Of a DNA stretch of 64,000 nt, positions 44,771 to 53,787 are shown piece after piece. The DNA comes from Archangium gephyra (GTDB taxonomy: Bacteria > Myxococcota > Myxococcia > Myxococcales > Myxococcaceae), in NCBI RefSeq assembly GCF_001027285.1, contig NZ_CP011509.1:12114501-12178500 (forward strand), written 5' to 3'. Position numbers and translations under genes: made by a program. The notes under the pieces were generated by a model. It saw only the letters and a list, made by a program, of their open reading frames with translations. It did no database searches and had not been told where the DNA came from. How positions within the stretch are numbered: the first letter of the stretch is position 1; every line of letters begins with the position of its first letter.

Positions 44771-45649
44771 ATGATCGAACTTCCCAGCTTCATCACCCGG
44801 CTCTTCCCATACCAGCCGCGCTTCGCCCCGACTGTCTTCGGGCGGATGCATTACGTGGACGAAGGGGAGGGGCGCCCGGTCCTGCTGGTGCACGGCAACC
44901 CGACCTGGTCCTTCCTCTATCGCAAGGTGATGGCGGGCCTGGCGGGAGGGCCGTACCGGGTGGTGGCGCCGGATCTCATCGGCCTGGGGCTGAGCGACAA
45001 GCCCCGGGAGGTGTCCGCGCACACGCTGCGGCGGCATGGCGAGTCCCTGCTGGAGCTCGTCCAGGGATTGGATTTGAAGGACGTGGTGCTGGTGGTGCAG
45101 GACTGGGGAGGCCCCATGGGCGCGTGGATGGCGGCCCGTGCGGGCGGCCGGGTGACGGGGCTGGTGGTGATGAACACCGCGCTCCTCAAGCCCGAGCGCT
45201 TCCGCACCACGGCCTTCCACCGCTTCTCCCAGATGCCCGTCGTCAGCGACGTGGCCTTCCGGCTGTTCAACTTCCCACTGCCCGTGCTGGGGCGCACGCA
45301 AGGCGACCCGGCCTCCATTTCTGGAGACGTGGCGAGGGCCTACGCATGGCCATTGAGGAAGGTGGCGGACCGCGCGGCGCCCCTGGCACTGGCGCGCATG
45401 GTGCCCAATGGCCCGGACCATCCCACGGTGGCGGAGCTCACCGAGGGAGACGCCTGGGCGCGCTCCTTCCAGGGACCCATCGAACTGGTGTGGGGAGTGA
45501 AGGACCCCATCCTCGGCCGGGCGCTGCGCCGTCACCGCGAGGTGTTTCCACGCGCCCGTGTCACCGAGACGTCCGCGGGCCACTTCCTCCAGGAAGAGGT
45601 GCCCGAGGACATCGTCGCCGCCATCCGTCGGGTGGCGGACGCGCGTTAG
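44771..45649 (+). CDS. Haloalkane-dehalogenase-like alpha/beta-hydrolase
   Basis: A 292-residue cytosolic enzyme. All dehalogenase positions are present: nucleophile Asp111 in QDWGG, halide-binding Trp112 and Asn43 (HGNPTW), acid Asp245 (WGVKDP) and base His271 (AGHFLQEE). The nucleophile is Asp rather than Ser, which separates this family from esterases. Haloalkane dehalogenases split C-Cl or C-Br bonds to an alcohol and halide; the natural substrate is unknown. There is no obvious ribosome site before ATG 44771. The stop overlaps by 4 nt the stop of the convergent CBS gene. Confidence 0.85.
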   Translation: MIELPSFITRLFPYQPRFAPTVFGRMHYVDEGEGRPVLLVHGNPTWSFLYRKVMAGLAGGPYRVVAPDLIGLGLSDKPREVSAHTLRRHGESLLELVQGLDLKDVVLVVQDWGGPMGAWMAARAGGRVTGLVVMNTALLKPERFRTTAFHRFSQMPVVSDVAFRLFNFPLPVLGRTQGDPASISGDVARAYAWPLRKVADRAAPLALARMVPNGPDHPTVAELTEGDAWARSFQGPIELVWGVKDPILGRALRRHREVFPRARVTETSAGHFLQEEVPEDIVAAIRRVADAR

Positions 45650-45969
45650 TGCAACCAGGTGGAACGAACGCCCTGCCCGCCCGGCACCAGCACCACGCGC
45701 GGCCGATCGCCTGCACTTCCTTCCGAAGCGAGGGTGGCGCGGGCAGTCAGAATTTCAGTCATCCGGGCCAGCGGGAGCGTGGACCAGATGCGGTGCAGCT
45801 CCTCCTCGGAGACGTGGCCGAGGATCTCCCCGTGTCGTTCATCCACCACTGGCAACAGGTGCACGCCGTAACGGTGCATCACTTCGAGCGCGCGCATCAC
45901 CGTGTCGCGGGGATAGAGGATGATGTCAGGCATTGCAACGACTTGGGGCTCGACAGTGCGGCGCGTCAC
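45646..45969 (-). CDS. Single-CBS-domain protein
   Basis: A 107-residue protein from GTG 45969, chosen because GGAGGT lies 7 nt upstream. CBS-type features are ILYPRDTVMRALEVM, then YGVHLLPVVDERHGEILGHV and a helix EEELHRIWSTL. Only one full motif and part of a second are present. CBS domains bind adenine nucleotides such as AMP or ATP. Stand-alone CBS proteins often dimerise to make the full site. No partner enzyme is adjacent. Confidence 0.8.
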   Translation of the reverse strand: MTRRTVEPQVVAMPDIILYPRDTVMRALEVMHRYGVHLLPVVDERHGEILGHVSEEELHRIWSTLPLARMTEILTARATLASEGSAGDRPRVVLVPGGQGVRSTWLH

Positions 45970-46091
45970 GACTACCTCCAGTGAAGAAGCCCCTTCGGGC
46001 TCCCTCCGGCTGTAGCAAGCGCCTTGCCGTGCTCCCCGGCCCCCCTCCGCCCCCCCTGACAACTTCCCGGGCGATGTGGGGATAATGGAGC

Positions 46092-48098
46092 ATGTCCGTG
46101 AAGCCCACCCGTACGCCGTCCCTCCCGGCGCCCCTGCCTCGTCAGCCCGAGGCCGCCCCCGCCCACCCGCTGGAGAAGGTGGGCCAGGCGTTGCAGCACG
46201 CGGCGAAGAGCGTCAACACCCACGTCAATCGGGTAGTGGACACCTTCGAGGCGCGGCTGCCCACGGGCGTGAAGCCCGCGGGAGCGACGGGCTGGGAGGG
46301 CATCACCCTCACCGGCAAGCCCCTCCAGATTCCGCTGGAGGCCCTGAAGAAGGTGGACCTGGGCGACCTGCGCAAGGCGCTCGAGCGCATCTTCCCTCCC
46401 AGGATTCGAGACGAGGAGGGCAAGAAGCTCGTCGACCAGACGAAGGACTTCCGCGAGACGCTGGGCAAGGTGCGCCAGCTGTCCCTGGAGCTGGAGATGA
46501 CGCCGGCCCACCACCCGCGCCGGGCCGAGCTGCAGAAGGCGCTGGACGCGGCCGAGGGCAAGCTGAAGGCGGACTCCGGCTATACGCGCACCACGGCGCC
46601 CAAGCCGGGAGCGCTGTGGGTGGACCCGCAGTTCTTCCAGAAGGAGCTGCCGGGCGGGAAGCTGCACGCGAGCCACTTCCCCACGGGCACGCCGGTGACG
46701 AAGCCGCCGGCGCCCATGGACTTCCTCTTCGGCAAGGGGCCGCGCGAGCTGAAGCTGGGCGAGGGCGCCTCGGCGCGCACGGTGCGGACGCCCGGGGAAT
46801 ACAAGGCGGCGGTGGCGGCGCGGCGGGCGGAGCTGGGAATGCCGGTGAAGGACGGAGAGCCGCAGGGTGTGCACCTGAGCCTCCAGGGAGGCGGCGGCAA
46901 GGGCAAGCGCTACGGCGCGATGCTGGCGGAGATGTATGACCTGGGGGTGGTGCCCACGAGCCTGAGCGGCACCTCGGCGGGCTCCATCGCGGCGGCGTTC
47001 GCGGCGACGGGCGCGGGCCCCGAGCAGATTCAAGCCCTGGCGAAGGATCCCCGGCTGAGCAACCTCTACGACTGGGACCTGGACATGAAGGACGGAGGCG
47101 TCCTCAACGGACAGCAGGCCTTCGAGCTCTTCGACCAGGAGCTGCGCCGGATGACGGGGATTCACGACCGGCCGGTGACGTTCGCGGACCTGAAGGTGCC
47201 GCTGCAGCTGATCGCCGCGAAGGCGTACGACAGCGGGGCGGGGGCGGACGGGATGACGTCGGCCAAGGACCGCATCTTCGTCTTCAGCCAGGAGACGACG
47301 CCGGACACGCCGGTGGCGCTGGCGGTGCGCGCCTCCATGGCGATTCCGGGCGTCTTCGAGCCGGTGCAGGTGGTGGACCCGGCCACGGGCCGGCGCATGC
47401 ACCTGGTGGACGGCGGGGCGCTGGACAACCTGCCCATGGGCTACAACAAGAATGGCCTGCCAGCCATTGGCGCCTCGCTCTACACGCGGGCCACGGGCCA
47501 CCCGGCGGACCACCACGACACGACGAAGCCACTGCCCGCGGGCAACCTGGACTCGACGAACGTGCTGTGGAACGCGCTCAACGGCTACACGCTGATGAAG
47601 GACTCGGCGTCGGACTACAACGACTACATGGACCGGACGAAGCCCCAGGCCAACCAGTTCATGCTGACGCTGCCCACGTGGGACCTCACGGACCCGAGCA
47701 AGGGCGACAGCACCCTCAAGTTCGGGTACGACGACAAGGTGGACCCGGCGCTGGACGGCCAGTCCCGGCAGGTGACGCGTGACTTCCTGCGCGACTTCCT
47801 CGACGACCTGCGCGTGCCGGGCTCGCGGGGGACGAACTTCAAGGCCGAGGTGCCCCGCGACCTACGCTTCGACATGCCGGTGGACGTGAAGGGCAAGCGC
47901 TACCAGGTGAGCTACGCGGGAGGCGACACGCTCGTGGCGACGCCCGCGGGAGGCGGCAAGCGCATCGAGCTGTCCGTGGGCAAGCAGCGCATCGAGGCCA
48001 TGTACCTGGACAACCTGGCCTTCGGAGACCTGTCGAGCCAGCTCGCCTACACCCTCACGAATCCCCGGAGCGTGAAGCCGAGCTGGCTGCCCTTCTGA
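46092..48098 (+). CDS. Patatin-like phospholipase with long N-terminal extension
   Basis: A 668-residue protein. The patatin core has the oxyanion loop GGGGKG (266-271), nucleophile Ser295 in SGTSAGS and Asp440 in VDGGALDN, forming the Ser-Asp dyad. About 250 residues precede it; they are helical and contain KLVDQTKDFRETLGKVRQLS, with no family I recognise. About 130 residues follow. No signal peptide is present. Patatins hydrolyse phospholipids or acyl esters; family members include secreted effectors such as ExoU, which need non-Sec delivery. Whether this is an effector is unknown. Confidence 0.87.
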   Translation: MSVKPTRTPSLPAPLPRQPEAAPAHPLEKVGQALQHAAKSVNTHVNRVVDTFEARLPTGVKPAGATGWEGITLTGKPLQIPLEALKKVDLGDLRKALERIFPPRIRDEEGKKLVDQTKDFRETLGKVRQLSLELEMTPAHHPRRAELQKALDAAEGKLKADSGYTRTTAPKPGALWVDPQFFQKELPGGKLHASHFPTGTPVTKPPAPMDFLFGKGPRELKLGEGASARTVRTPGEYKAAVAARRAELGMPVKDGEPQGVHLSLQGGGGKGKRYGAMLAEMYDLGVVPTSLSGTSAGSIAAAFAATGAGPEQIQALAKDPRLSNLYDWDLDMKDGGVLNGQQAFELFDQELRRMTGIHDRPVTFADLKVPLQLIAAKAYDSGAGADGMTSAKDRIFVFSQETTPDTPVALAVRASMAIPGVFEPVQVVDPATGRRMHLVDGGALDNLPMGYNKNGLPAIGASLYTRATGHPADHHDTTKPLPAGNLDSTNVLWNALNGYTLMKDSASDYNDYMDRTKPQANQFMLTLPTWDLTDPSKGDSTLKFGYDDKVDPALDGQSRQVTRDFLRDFLDDLRVPGSRGTNFKAEVPRDLRFDMPVDVKGKRYQVSYAGGDTLVATPAGGGKRIELSVGKQRIEAMYLDNLAFGDLSSQLAYTLTNPRSVKPSWLPF

Positions 48099-48104
48099 AG
48101 CAAT

Positions 48105-48131
48105 GGGCCGCCCGGAAGCTCCGGACGGCCC
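48105..48131 (+). terminator. Hairpin terminator after the patatin gene
   Basis: A 12-bp stem with one mismatch (GGGCCGCCCGGA / TCCGGACGGCCC) and a 3-nt loop lies 6 nt after the stop. It could also stop transcripts from the convergent Hint-lipoprotein gene. Confidence 0.65.
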
Positions 48132-48244
48132 CAGGTCCTTCAGCCAGGAAGTACGGGCCACCTTCCGGCCGCGCGGCGTGCCAACTGGTCCAACAATCGG
48201 ACCAGTTGCTCCCCATCGCGGCCGGAGCCTCCCCCCTGACAGGA

Positions 48245-50230
48245 CTAGCGGCGAGCGCTCTTGCTCCCGGCCTGGTGCAGGCGGAAGTCCTCGTGCCAGG
48301 CGCCGTTGAGGCGGGCGAGCACCTCGCGGGAGTCGCTGGTGCGCTGCTTCTCCAGGGTGAGCTGCATCTGGCTGTCACCCACGAGGTAGCCGTTGGCGTA
48401 CATCGTGTTCGTCCCAGGCGTGGCCACGGCGAGCTCCTCCGGAGTGCCGAGGGCGAAGTTGAACACGTCACCGGAGAAGGGCACGCGCTCGACACCCACG
48501 AGCTTCGCCGCGCCAGCGCGGGTCAGCAGGGCGTCCCCGGCCTTCAGCTCGCCGGCCTGCACCACCCCGCGGGTGGCCGTCACCATGGGGTGCGTCTGGG
48601 TGACCATCACCTCGCCGCCCAGGGCATCGCGCAGCTTCACGAGGGGCTTGCGCTCGCCACCGCGGGACACGGTCGTCACCGTGAGGGCCTGGCCGTGGCC
48701 ATTGGCCAGCAGCTGGTCACCCACCTTCACCTGCTCCACCGGCACCTGCGAGCCATCGGCCTTCGTCACGCGCGTGCCCTCGGCGAGGCAGGCATTGCGC
48801 CAGTCGAGGTTGAGAATGTCCTGATAGCGCGAGCGGGTGTAGGGCCGGCTGTTGCCCGAGTAGTCCACGCAGGTGGCCTTCAGGGTGGCGCGCATCATCA
48901 GGCGCACGTTCTGGTACTGGTCCAGGCAGTCCTTGCCGAAGTCCACCAGCCCGTCGAAGGGGACGTTGAGCTTCGTGCGGTCATAATCGTCGAGGAACGG
49001 CGTCTTGAAGGGCAGGCTCCCCTTGAGGACGCTGGTGCCGGGCATGGTGCCCGCGGAGCAGCGGCCGCCGCGCTCCATCAGGACGACGGTCGCATCGCTG
49101 GTCAGCGCGTTCAGGGTGCAGTCCGACGGCAGGGTGACCTCGTACCAGCCGCGCATGGGCAGGTAGAGGTGGCTGGGATCGTAGGCTCCGCTGGCGGGCT
49201 CCCAGTAGGCCCCCGCGGCGGGGATCCACACGGAGTGGCTCGCCTCGGGGTCCGCCGCGCCCACGCCCGTGAAGGGCTTGGCGAAGGGCTTGAAGATGCC
49301 CGTGACGGGATCCTTGCTGCCCGAGGCGTAATCACAATCCAGGAAGCCGGAGACGGCGCCGCGCTCCAGGCAGGTCCGGATGGGATTGTCGCTGTGCATC
49401 TTCCCGATCAGCTCCTTGGGGTACTTGACGGTGATGACGTTGATGTCATGCGCGCCCAGGGCCACCAGGGACGACTCGGCCACGGCATAGGACAGGTGCT
49501 CCTCGCCCGTCTCCTCGTCGAAGGCGATGGCCACCGAGTCGACGAAGAGCTCCTCCTCCGGGCCCACCTTCAGGGAGAGCGGGAGCGGCGGCGTCTCGAG
49601 GACGGCGCTGGCGTACTCCTCGAGGGACTCGGAGCCGAGCACGCGGAACTCGGTGCGCTCGCGGTTGGCGGCGAAGGCGGTGACATCGGCGTAGGCGTAG
49701 TCGGAGCCGTCGAAGCAGGTGACGAGGCCGGAGGCCTGGAACTTCGCCACCGTGTTGTCGGCGCTGGCCACGTCGGCGAGCGGCAGCAGGTGGCCGCACC
49801 GCGAGTTCTCCGGGGCCTCACCGGTGGCGGTCGCGGTGAGCCGGTCCTTGCGGGCCTTCGGGCCGGGAGTGCCAGTCTTCTTCTCCTTGCGGAGCGTCTC
49901 CAGCTTGCTGAAGAGCCGCGGCGAGTTCTCCGGCGTGTTGCCCGCGGCCAGGAGGCGGTTCTTCACGAAGCGGTACTGCGTGTCATCCGCGAGGTCGAGC
50001 TCCATCTGCGAGCTCCGGCCGCCGCGCGACTGCCCCTGCGCCTCCAGCTGCTGCTCCCAGCCCGCGTAGAGCCGGGCCATGTAGAGCGAGTCGGCCGCCA
50101 GGGCCTGCTTGTCGACCTCCCGCGCGGGCGTCTTCTGCTGGGCGCAGCCAGCACCGAGCAGCGCCAGGCCCAGCATGACCGGGGCGAGACGCGGCAGCAT
50201 CCGGGACGAAGCCTTCAAAGACAGTTTCAT
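48245..50230 (-). CDS. Lipoprotein with C-terminal Hint (hedgehog/intein-type) domain, copy A
   Basis: A 661-residue protein. The lipobox GAGC gives Cys29. Residues about 30-470 form a large ectodomain with scattered Cys, unlike any family I know. The Hint domain (about 481-620) starts at Cys481 in CLAEGTRVTKADG. It has the VEQVKVGDQLLA strand, the TxxH motif with His547 in TQTHPMVTA, and VFNFALGT. The end reads YANGYLVGD, without the His-Asn ending of splicing inteins, so only self-cleavage at Cys481, if any, is likely. About 40 residues follow. The gene is paralogous to 50726-52696 and separated from it by an odd palindrome array. Confidence 0.83.
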   Translation of the reverse strand: MKLSLKASSRMLPRLAPVMLGLALLGAGCAQQKTPAREVDKQALAADSLYMARLYAGWEQQLEAQGQSRGGRSSQMELDLADDTQYRFVKNRLLAAGNTPENSPRLFSKLETLRKEKKTGTPGPKARKDRLTATATGEAPENSRCGHLLPLADVASADNTVAKFQASGLVTCFDGSDYAYADVTAFAANRERTEFRVLGSESLEEYASAVLETPPLPLSLKVGPEEELFVDSVAIAFDEETGEEHLSYAVAESSLVALGAHDINVITVKYPKELIGKMHSDNPIRTCLERGAVSGFLDCDYASGSKDPVTGIFKPFAKPFTGVGAADPEASHSVWIPAAGAYWEPASGAYDPSHLYLPMRGWYEVTLPSDCTLNALTSDATVVLMERGGRCSAGTMPGTSVLKGSLPFKTPFLDDYDRTKLNVPFDGLVDFGKDCLDQYQNVRLMMRATLKATCVDYSGNSRPYTRSRYQDILNLDWRNACLAEGTRVTKADGSQVPVEQVKVGDQLLANGHGQALTVTTVSRGGERKPLVKLRDALGGEVMVTQTHPMVTATRGVVQAGELKAGDALLTRAGAAKLVGVERVPFSGDVFNFALGTPEELAVATPGTNTMYANGYLVGDSQMQLTLEKQRTSDSREVLARLNGAWHEDFRLHQAGSKSARR

Positions 50231-50725
50231 GGGGTTGACCTCAGGGGTTGAACGGTGATCGGCGCCTCACGGAGCACCGCGAGGGAGGAGCGGAAACTGG
50301 GGATGCCTCGCGCAATGGGAAGACGGCCTGAGAAAGGATTTTCCTTCCCTGTCCAAACACAGACACCTTTCAGGGAAACCCCGCGAACAACGAACAATGA
50401 CTCGCACCCACCGGGAAGGACGCACGGCCAGCCGAGCGGATGCCCTCGCCCGCCCCCCCCCGGGTGAGAGGGAAAAAACTGAAAGCCTTTCATGGCGTCT
50501 TTGTAGAAAGCTGTAGAAAGGATTGGGTAAAGCCTTTCCCATACACGAGTCTGTAGAAAGGATTGGGAAAAGCTTTTCCTTTCCTTTTGGTCTGTAGAAA
50601 GGTGGGGGGAGGTGTGATTCCACCCAGGGCCCCGAGGCACCCACCCGGGCCGGGGGGAAAAGCAGAAGGGCCGCCCCGGTCTGTCCGGGACGGCCCCTCG
50701 GGGACCTCGAGCGCCTGGCGGTGGG
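50231..50725. repeat. 495-nt gap with A/T-rich palindrome array (core 50501-50610)
   Basis: No gene here looks real. CTGTAGAAAG occurs at 50511, 50551 and 50592, with a near copy TTGTAGAAAG at 50501. At the first two full sites the unit continues as GATTGGG, then a palindrome: GGGTAAAGCCTTTCCC (50525-50540, imperfect) and GGAAAAGCTTTTCC (50566-50579, perfect). A further palindrome GAAAGCCTTTC lies at 50481-50491, and A/T-rich AGAAAGGATTTTCC lies at 50331-50344. The stretch is strikingly A/T-rich for this genome. It lies about 270-380 nt upstream of copy A's start, so a regulatory role is plausible. Confidence 0.7.
50668..50696 (-). terminator. Hairpin terminator after Hint lipoprotein copy B
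   Basis: A 12-bp stem with one mismatch (GGGCCGCCCCGG / CCGGGACGGCCC) and a 5-nt loop lies 29 nt past the stop at 50726. On the minus strand it is followed by TTCTGCTTTT. Confidence 0.75.
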
Positions 50726-52696
50726 CTACTTGCGCGCGCGCGCCAGCTTCCGGGCCTGGGACAGCCGGAAGTCCTCGTGCCAGGCGCCGTCGAGCCGTGT
50801 CAGCAGCGCCCGCGCGTCCACCCGCCGGGCCTTCTCCAGCGCCTCCTGCAGCTGGCTGTCACCCACCAGGAAGCCGTCGGCGTACAGCGTGCGCGCCTCG
50901 GGCCCCAGCCCGGCCAGCTCCTCTGGAGTGCCCAGCGCGAAGTTGTAGACGGGCCCCGCGTAGGGCACGCGCTCCACCGCCACCAGCGTCCGGGCCCCGG
51001 TGCGCGTCAGCACCGCGTCCCCCACCTTCAGCTCGCTGGCCTGCACCACGCCGCGCGCCGCCGTCACCATGGGGTGCGTCTGCGTCACCCGCACCTCGCG
51101 GCCCTGCTCGTCGCGCAGCTTCACCAGCGGGTTGCTCTCCCCACCGCGCGTGACGGACGTCACCGTCAGCCCCCGCCCCGCGCCCTGGGTCAGCAGCTTC
51201 TCGCCCACCTTCACCTGCTCCACCGGCACGCTCCGGCCGTCCGCCCGCGTCACCCGCGTCCCCTCCGCCAGGCACCCGCGCTTGTAGTCCACGGGGCTCA
51301 CCACCTTCTTCGAGGGGCAACGGAAGGGCTCCGGCTCGCCGCCGTACGGGTCCGGGCAGGTGCCCTCGGTGTAGACCCACATCTCCAGCCGCACGTTCTG
51401 CGCGTGCATCAGGCAGTTGCCCGTGCCGAAATCCAGGATGCCGTCGAAGGGGTACTCGCCGGACGCGCTCGGCGCCGTCACCTTCCAGGGCAGCTCGCCC
51501 TTGCCCACCACGGTGCCAGACGCCGCGCCCGCCTCACACCAGCCACCGGCGTCCACCAGGATGGCCGCCACCTTGCTGGTCACCTTCGTCACCTGGCACT
51601 CCTCCAGGACGTGGGGCACGAAGTGGCCGCGCATGGGCATCTGGAAGCGCGTCGGGTCCACGGGCTTCACCGCGGCCTCGAAGTACGCGCCCGGGTTGGG
51701 AATCCACGTCGGTGTGCCCGTCGTGGTCCCCGAGGCCTTCGTGGCCACCACGTCCACCCCGGCGATGCCCGTGGCTCCCGAGGCCGGGAACGGCGTCCAC
51801 GTTCCGTCCTCCTCCAGGCGCACCAGCCCGTAATCACAGTCCAGGTAGCCCCCGAGCGCCCCGCGCTCCAGACACAGGCGGATGTGCTTCTCGGGCGTGT
51901 CCTTGAGCAGATCCTTCGGGTGCTCGAGGACGATGTCGCCCTCGCCCAGCCCCGGCACCGGGTGCAGCGTGGCCGAGACCGACGTATAGGTGAGCTGCTC
52001 CTCGCCCGTCGTCTCGTTGAAGGCCATGGCCAGCGAGTCCACCAGCAGCAGCTTGTCGTCCTGCCGCGGCACCGACAGCGAGAGCGGCGCCGTCTCCAAC
52101 ACCTTGCCGGCGTACTCCTCGTGGGACTGGCTGGCGAGGTACTGGAAGGACGTCTGGTCCTCGTCCGTGACGAAGGCCGTGAGGTCCACGTAGCCGTAGT
52201 CCGAGCCGCCGAAGCACGAGGTCAGTCCCGTGCCATCGAAGCGGGCGTAGGCGCTGTCCCCGCCGCTCAGGCCGAGCGGAATCATGTGTCCGCACGCCAT
52301 GCCGTCCGCCGTGGCCGTCATGCCCGCGGCGCGGACCCCGTCTCCCGGGGCCTCCATGGGCCGCTCGGGCAGGGGCAGCCGGCGGTGGAGCTCGTCCAGG
52401 CGCAGGAAGAGCCGGGGCGCGTTCAGCGCGGAGAGCCCCGAGGCCTTGAGCCGGTTCATCACGAAGCGGTAGTGCACCTCGTCGCTCAGGTCCAAGGGCA
52501 TCTTCTCGTTGTCACCACTCTTGAGCGCCTGCGCGCGCAGGGACGCCTGCCATTGCGTGTAGCGCCGCGCCAGGGCGCGTGAGTCCTCCGCGAGCTGCTC
52601 TTTGTCCACCTCTCCGGTGGCGGGGGTTTGCCGCTGCTGGCCGCACGCGGACAAGAGCGCGGCCACCATCATCAGGGTCAGGAAGCGACTTCGCAT
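50726..52696 (-). CDS. Lipoprotein with C-terminal Hint domain, copy B
   Basis: A 656-residue protein from ATG 52696. The lipobox LLSAC gives Cys18. The ectodomain matches copy A block by block: CGHMIPLG / CGHLLPLA, SCFGGSDYGYVDLTAF / TCFDGSDYAYADVTAF, CLERGALGGYLDCDYG / CLERGAVSGFLDCDYA. The Hint domain begins at Cys475 (CLAEGTRVTRADG). It has the TQTHPMVTA His and ends YADGFLVGD, where even the Asn of copy A is Asp. The C-terminal GAWHEDFRL is shared. The two genes are a tandem duplication. What the ectodomain binds is unknown. Confidence 0.83.
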   Translation of the reverse strand: MRSRFLTLMMVAALLSACGQQRQTPATGEVDKEQLAEDSRALARRYTQWQASLRAQALKSGDNEKMPLDLSDEVHYRFVMNRLKASGLSALNAPRLFLRLDELHRRLPLPERPMEAPGDGVRAAGMTATADGMACGHMIPLGLSGGDSAYARFDGTGLTSCFGGSDYGYVDLTAFVTDEDQTSFQYLASQSHEEYAGKVLETAPLSLSVPRQDDKLLLVDSLAMAFNETTGEEQLTYTSVSATLHPVPGLGEGDIVLEHPKDLLKDTPEKHIRLCLERGALGGYLDCDYGLVRLEEDGTWTPFPASGATGIAGVDVVATKASGTTTGTPTWIPNPGAYFEAAVKPVDPTRFQMPMRGHFVPHVLEECQVTKVTSKVAAILVDAGGWCEAGAASGTVVGKGELPWKVTAPSASGEYPFDGILDFGTGNCLMHAQNVRLEMWVYTEGTCPDPYGGEPEPFRCPSKKVVSPVDYKRGCLAEGTRVTRADGRSVPVEQVKVGEKLLTQGAGRGLTVTSVTRGGESNPLVKLRDEQGREVRVTQTHPMVTAARGVVQASELKVGDAVLTRTGARTLVAVERVPYAGPVYNFALGTPEELAGLGPEARTLYADGFLVGDSQLQEALEKARRVDARALLTRLDGAWHEDFRLSQARKLARARK

Positions 52697-53009
52697 GATT
52701 CCATCCGAAGCAAGGGGGATGAGGGGCACCTCCCTTACCCAGGGAGGAGGAGCCCTGGTGACGTGGTCACTCGTGGGGTTCAAGGTGATGGGTCGGAGTG
52801 CACACGTCCCGGCTCACCGCCAACGTGTGTCGGCCTCACGCGCCGTGCAGGGGGAACACGGTTGCCTGTTGAATCCCAGAACACCCGAGTCAGACGTGCG
52901 TCGCACGCCCGACGTTCAAGGGTGTCACCGGGTGGACGCGGCCCTCCGGATGTGGGGGAGGACCGCAATCCCTCTCGGAAATTCAGAGCCCGAGTGGGAA
53001 AACTTTTTC
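52697..53009. other. 313-nt gap upstream of Hint lipoprotein copy B
   Basis: No gene is supported. The gap contains the presumed promoter of copy B and, at 52996-53010, the A/T-rich hairpin GGGAAAACTTTTTCC, which overlaps the stop of the gene at 53010. This resembles the palindromes before copy A and may double as a terminator. I see no clear -35/-10 pair. Confidence 0.5.
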
Positions 53010-53588
53010 CTACTTCTTCTTCACCGACTCGAGCAGCTTGCGGAAGCCCTTCTCGGCGCTGGCGACGGTGCGCTCGGGGCCGGTGAGCTTGAAGAAGAGG
53101 GGGCCCTCGGGGCCCTCGGCGATGGCGCCCAGCAGCCGGTAGCCGGGCTTGGGCGTGGAGGGGCCCATCATGGGGCCGCCCCCGGTATAGGTGCCCTTGA
53201 CGTCCAGCGTGGTGATGGCGAGGCCGTTGACGGTCTCCTTCTTGGAGCGCGCGTCCTTCTCGGTGATGGCGGTGCCATCCGCCTTCTGGAACTGGCCCAG
53301 CCAGCGCTTCACGTTGGCGTCCACCGCGCCGCCCTGGCCGGCGCCGAAGTAGAAGATGGCCAGCTCCGCGGAGTCGGTGTCGCCCTTGGCGGGAGCGATG
53401 CGGTAGGTGGCCACGCGCATGGGCCGGGCGCCCTGCGTCTCCCAGCCCGAGGGGGACGTCCAGGTGAGGCCGCCCGCCTCGGGAGCGGCCTGCTGCTCCG
53501 AAGGAGCCGCCGGGGGAGTCTGCTGCGCCTGGGCCTGGGCCACGCCCACGGCCGCCATGAGTGTCATCGCACCAAGCAGTCGTTTCAT
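53010..53588 (-). CDS. Exported hypothetical protein
   Basis: A 192-residue protein with a Sec signal (LLGAMTLMAAVGVAQAQAQ). A Pro/Gln/Ala linker follows, then a compact alpha/beta domain (GLTWTSPSGWETQGARPM, YRIAPAKGDTDSAELAIFYF, KRWLGQFQKADG, TTLDVKGTYTGG, RLLGAIAEGPEGPLFFKLTG). The strand-helix order and the GPLFFKLTGP segment resemble a common family of myxobacterial exported proteins of unknown function. The periplasm is the likely place. It diverges from the FadL-like gene. Confidence 0.75.
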   Translation of the reverse strand: MKRLLGAMTLMAAVGVAQAQAQQTPPAAPSEQQAAPEAGGLTWTSPSGWETQGARPMRVATYRIAPAKGDTDSAELAIFYFGAGQGGAVDANVKRWLGQFQKADGTAITEKDARSKKETVNGLAITTLDVKGTYTGGGPMMGPSTPKPGYRLLGAIAEGPEGPLFFKLTGPERTVASAEKGFRKLLESVKKK

Positions 53589-53787
53589 GGGCTCAACCTA
53601 TATCCGGGAACCGCCCCCCCGGCATCGTCCGTCTTCCACCCGACGCGAAGTGGCGAGCCCCCGCCCTCCTCTGTCCGGCAGCACACGCACCCTGGCCCGC
53701 CGGGCGGGGATGCTTCACTCCGGGTACGACTCAACCTTACCCCACCAAAGGCAAACGCAGTCGGTCGTCGCGAAGAAGGACTCGCGT

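Noticed and set aside
50501..50610. Possible CRISPR array
   Set aside because: Units are about 40 nt apart with partly conserved spacing sequence, few copies, and no cas genes.
50227..50640. A 137-codon minus-strand frame through the palindrome array
   Set aside because: It reads through the repeats (repeating Phe-Leu-Gln-Thr-type words), has no homology I recognise and no clear ribosome site.
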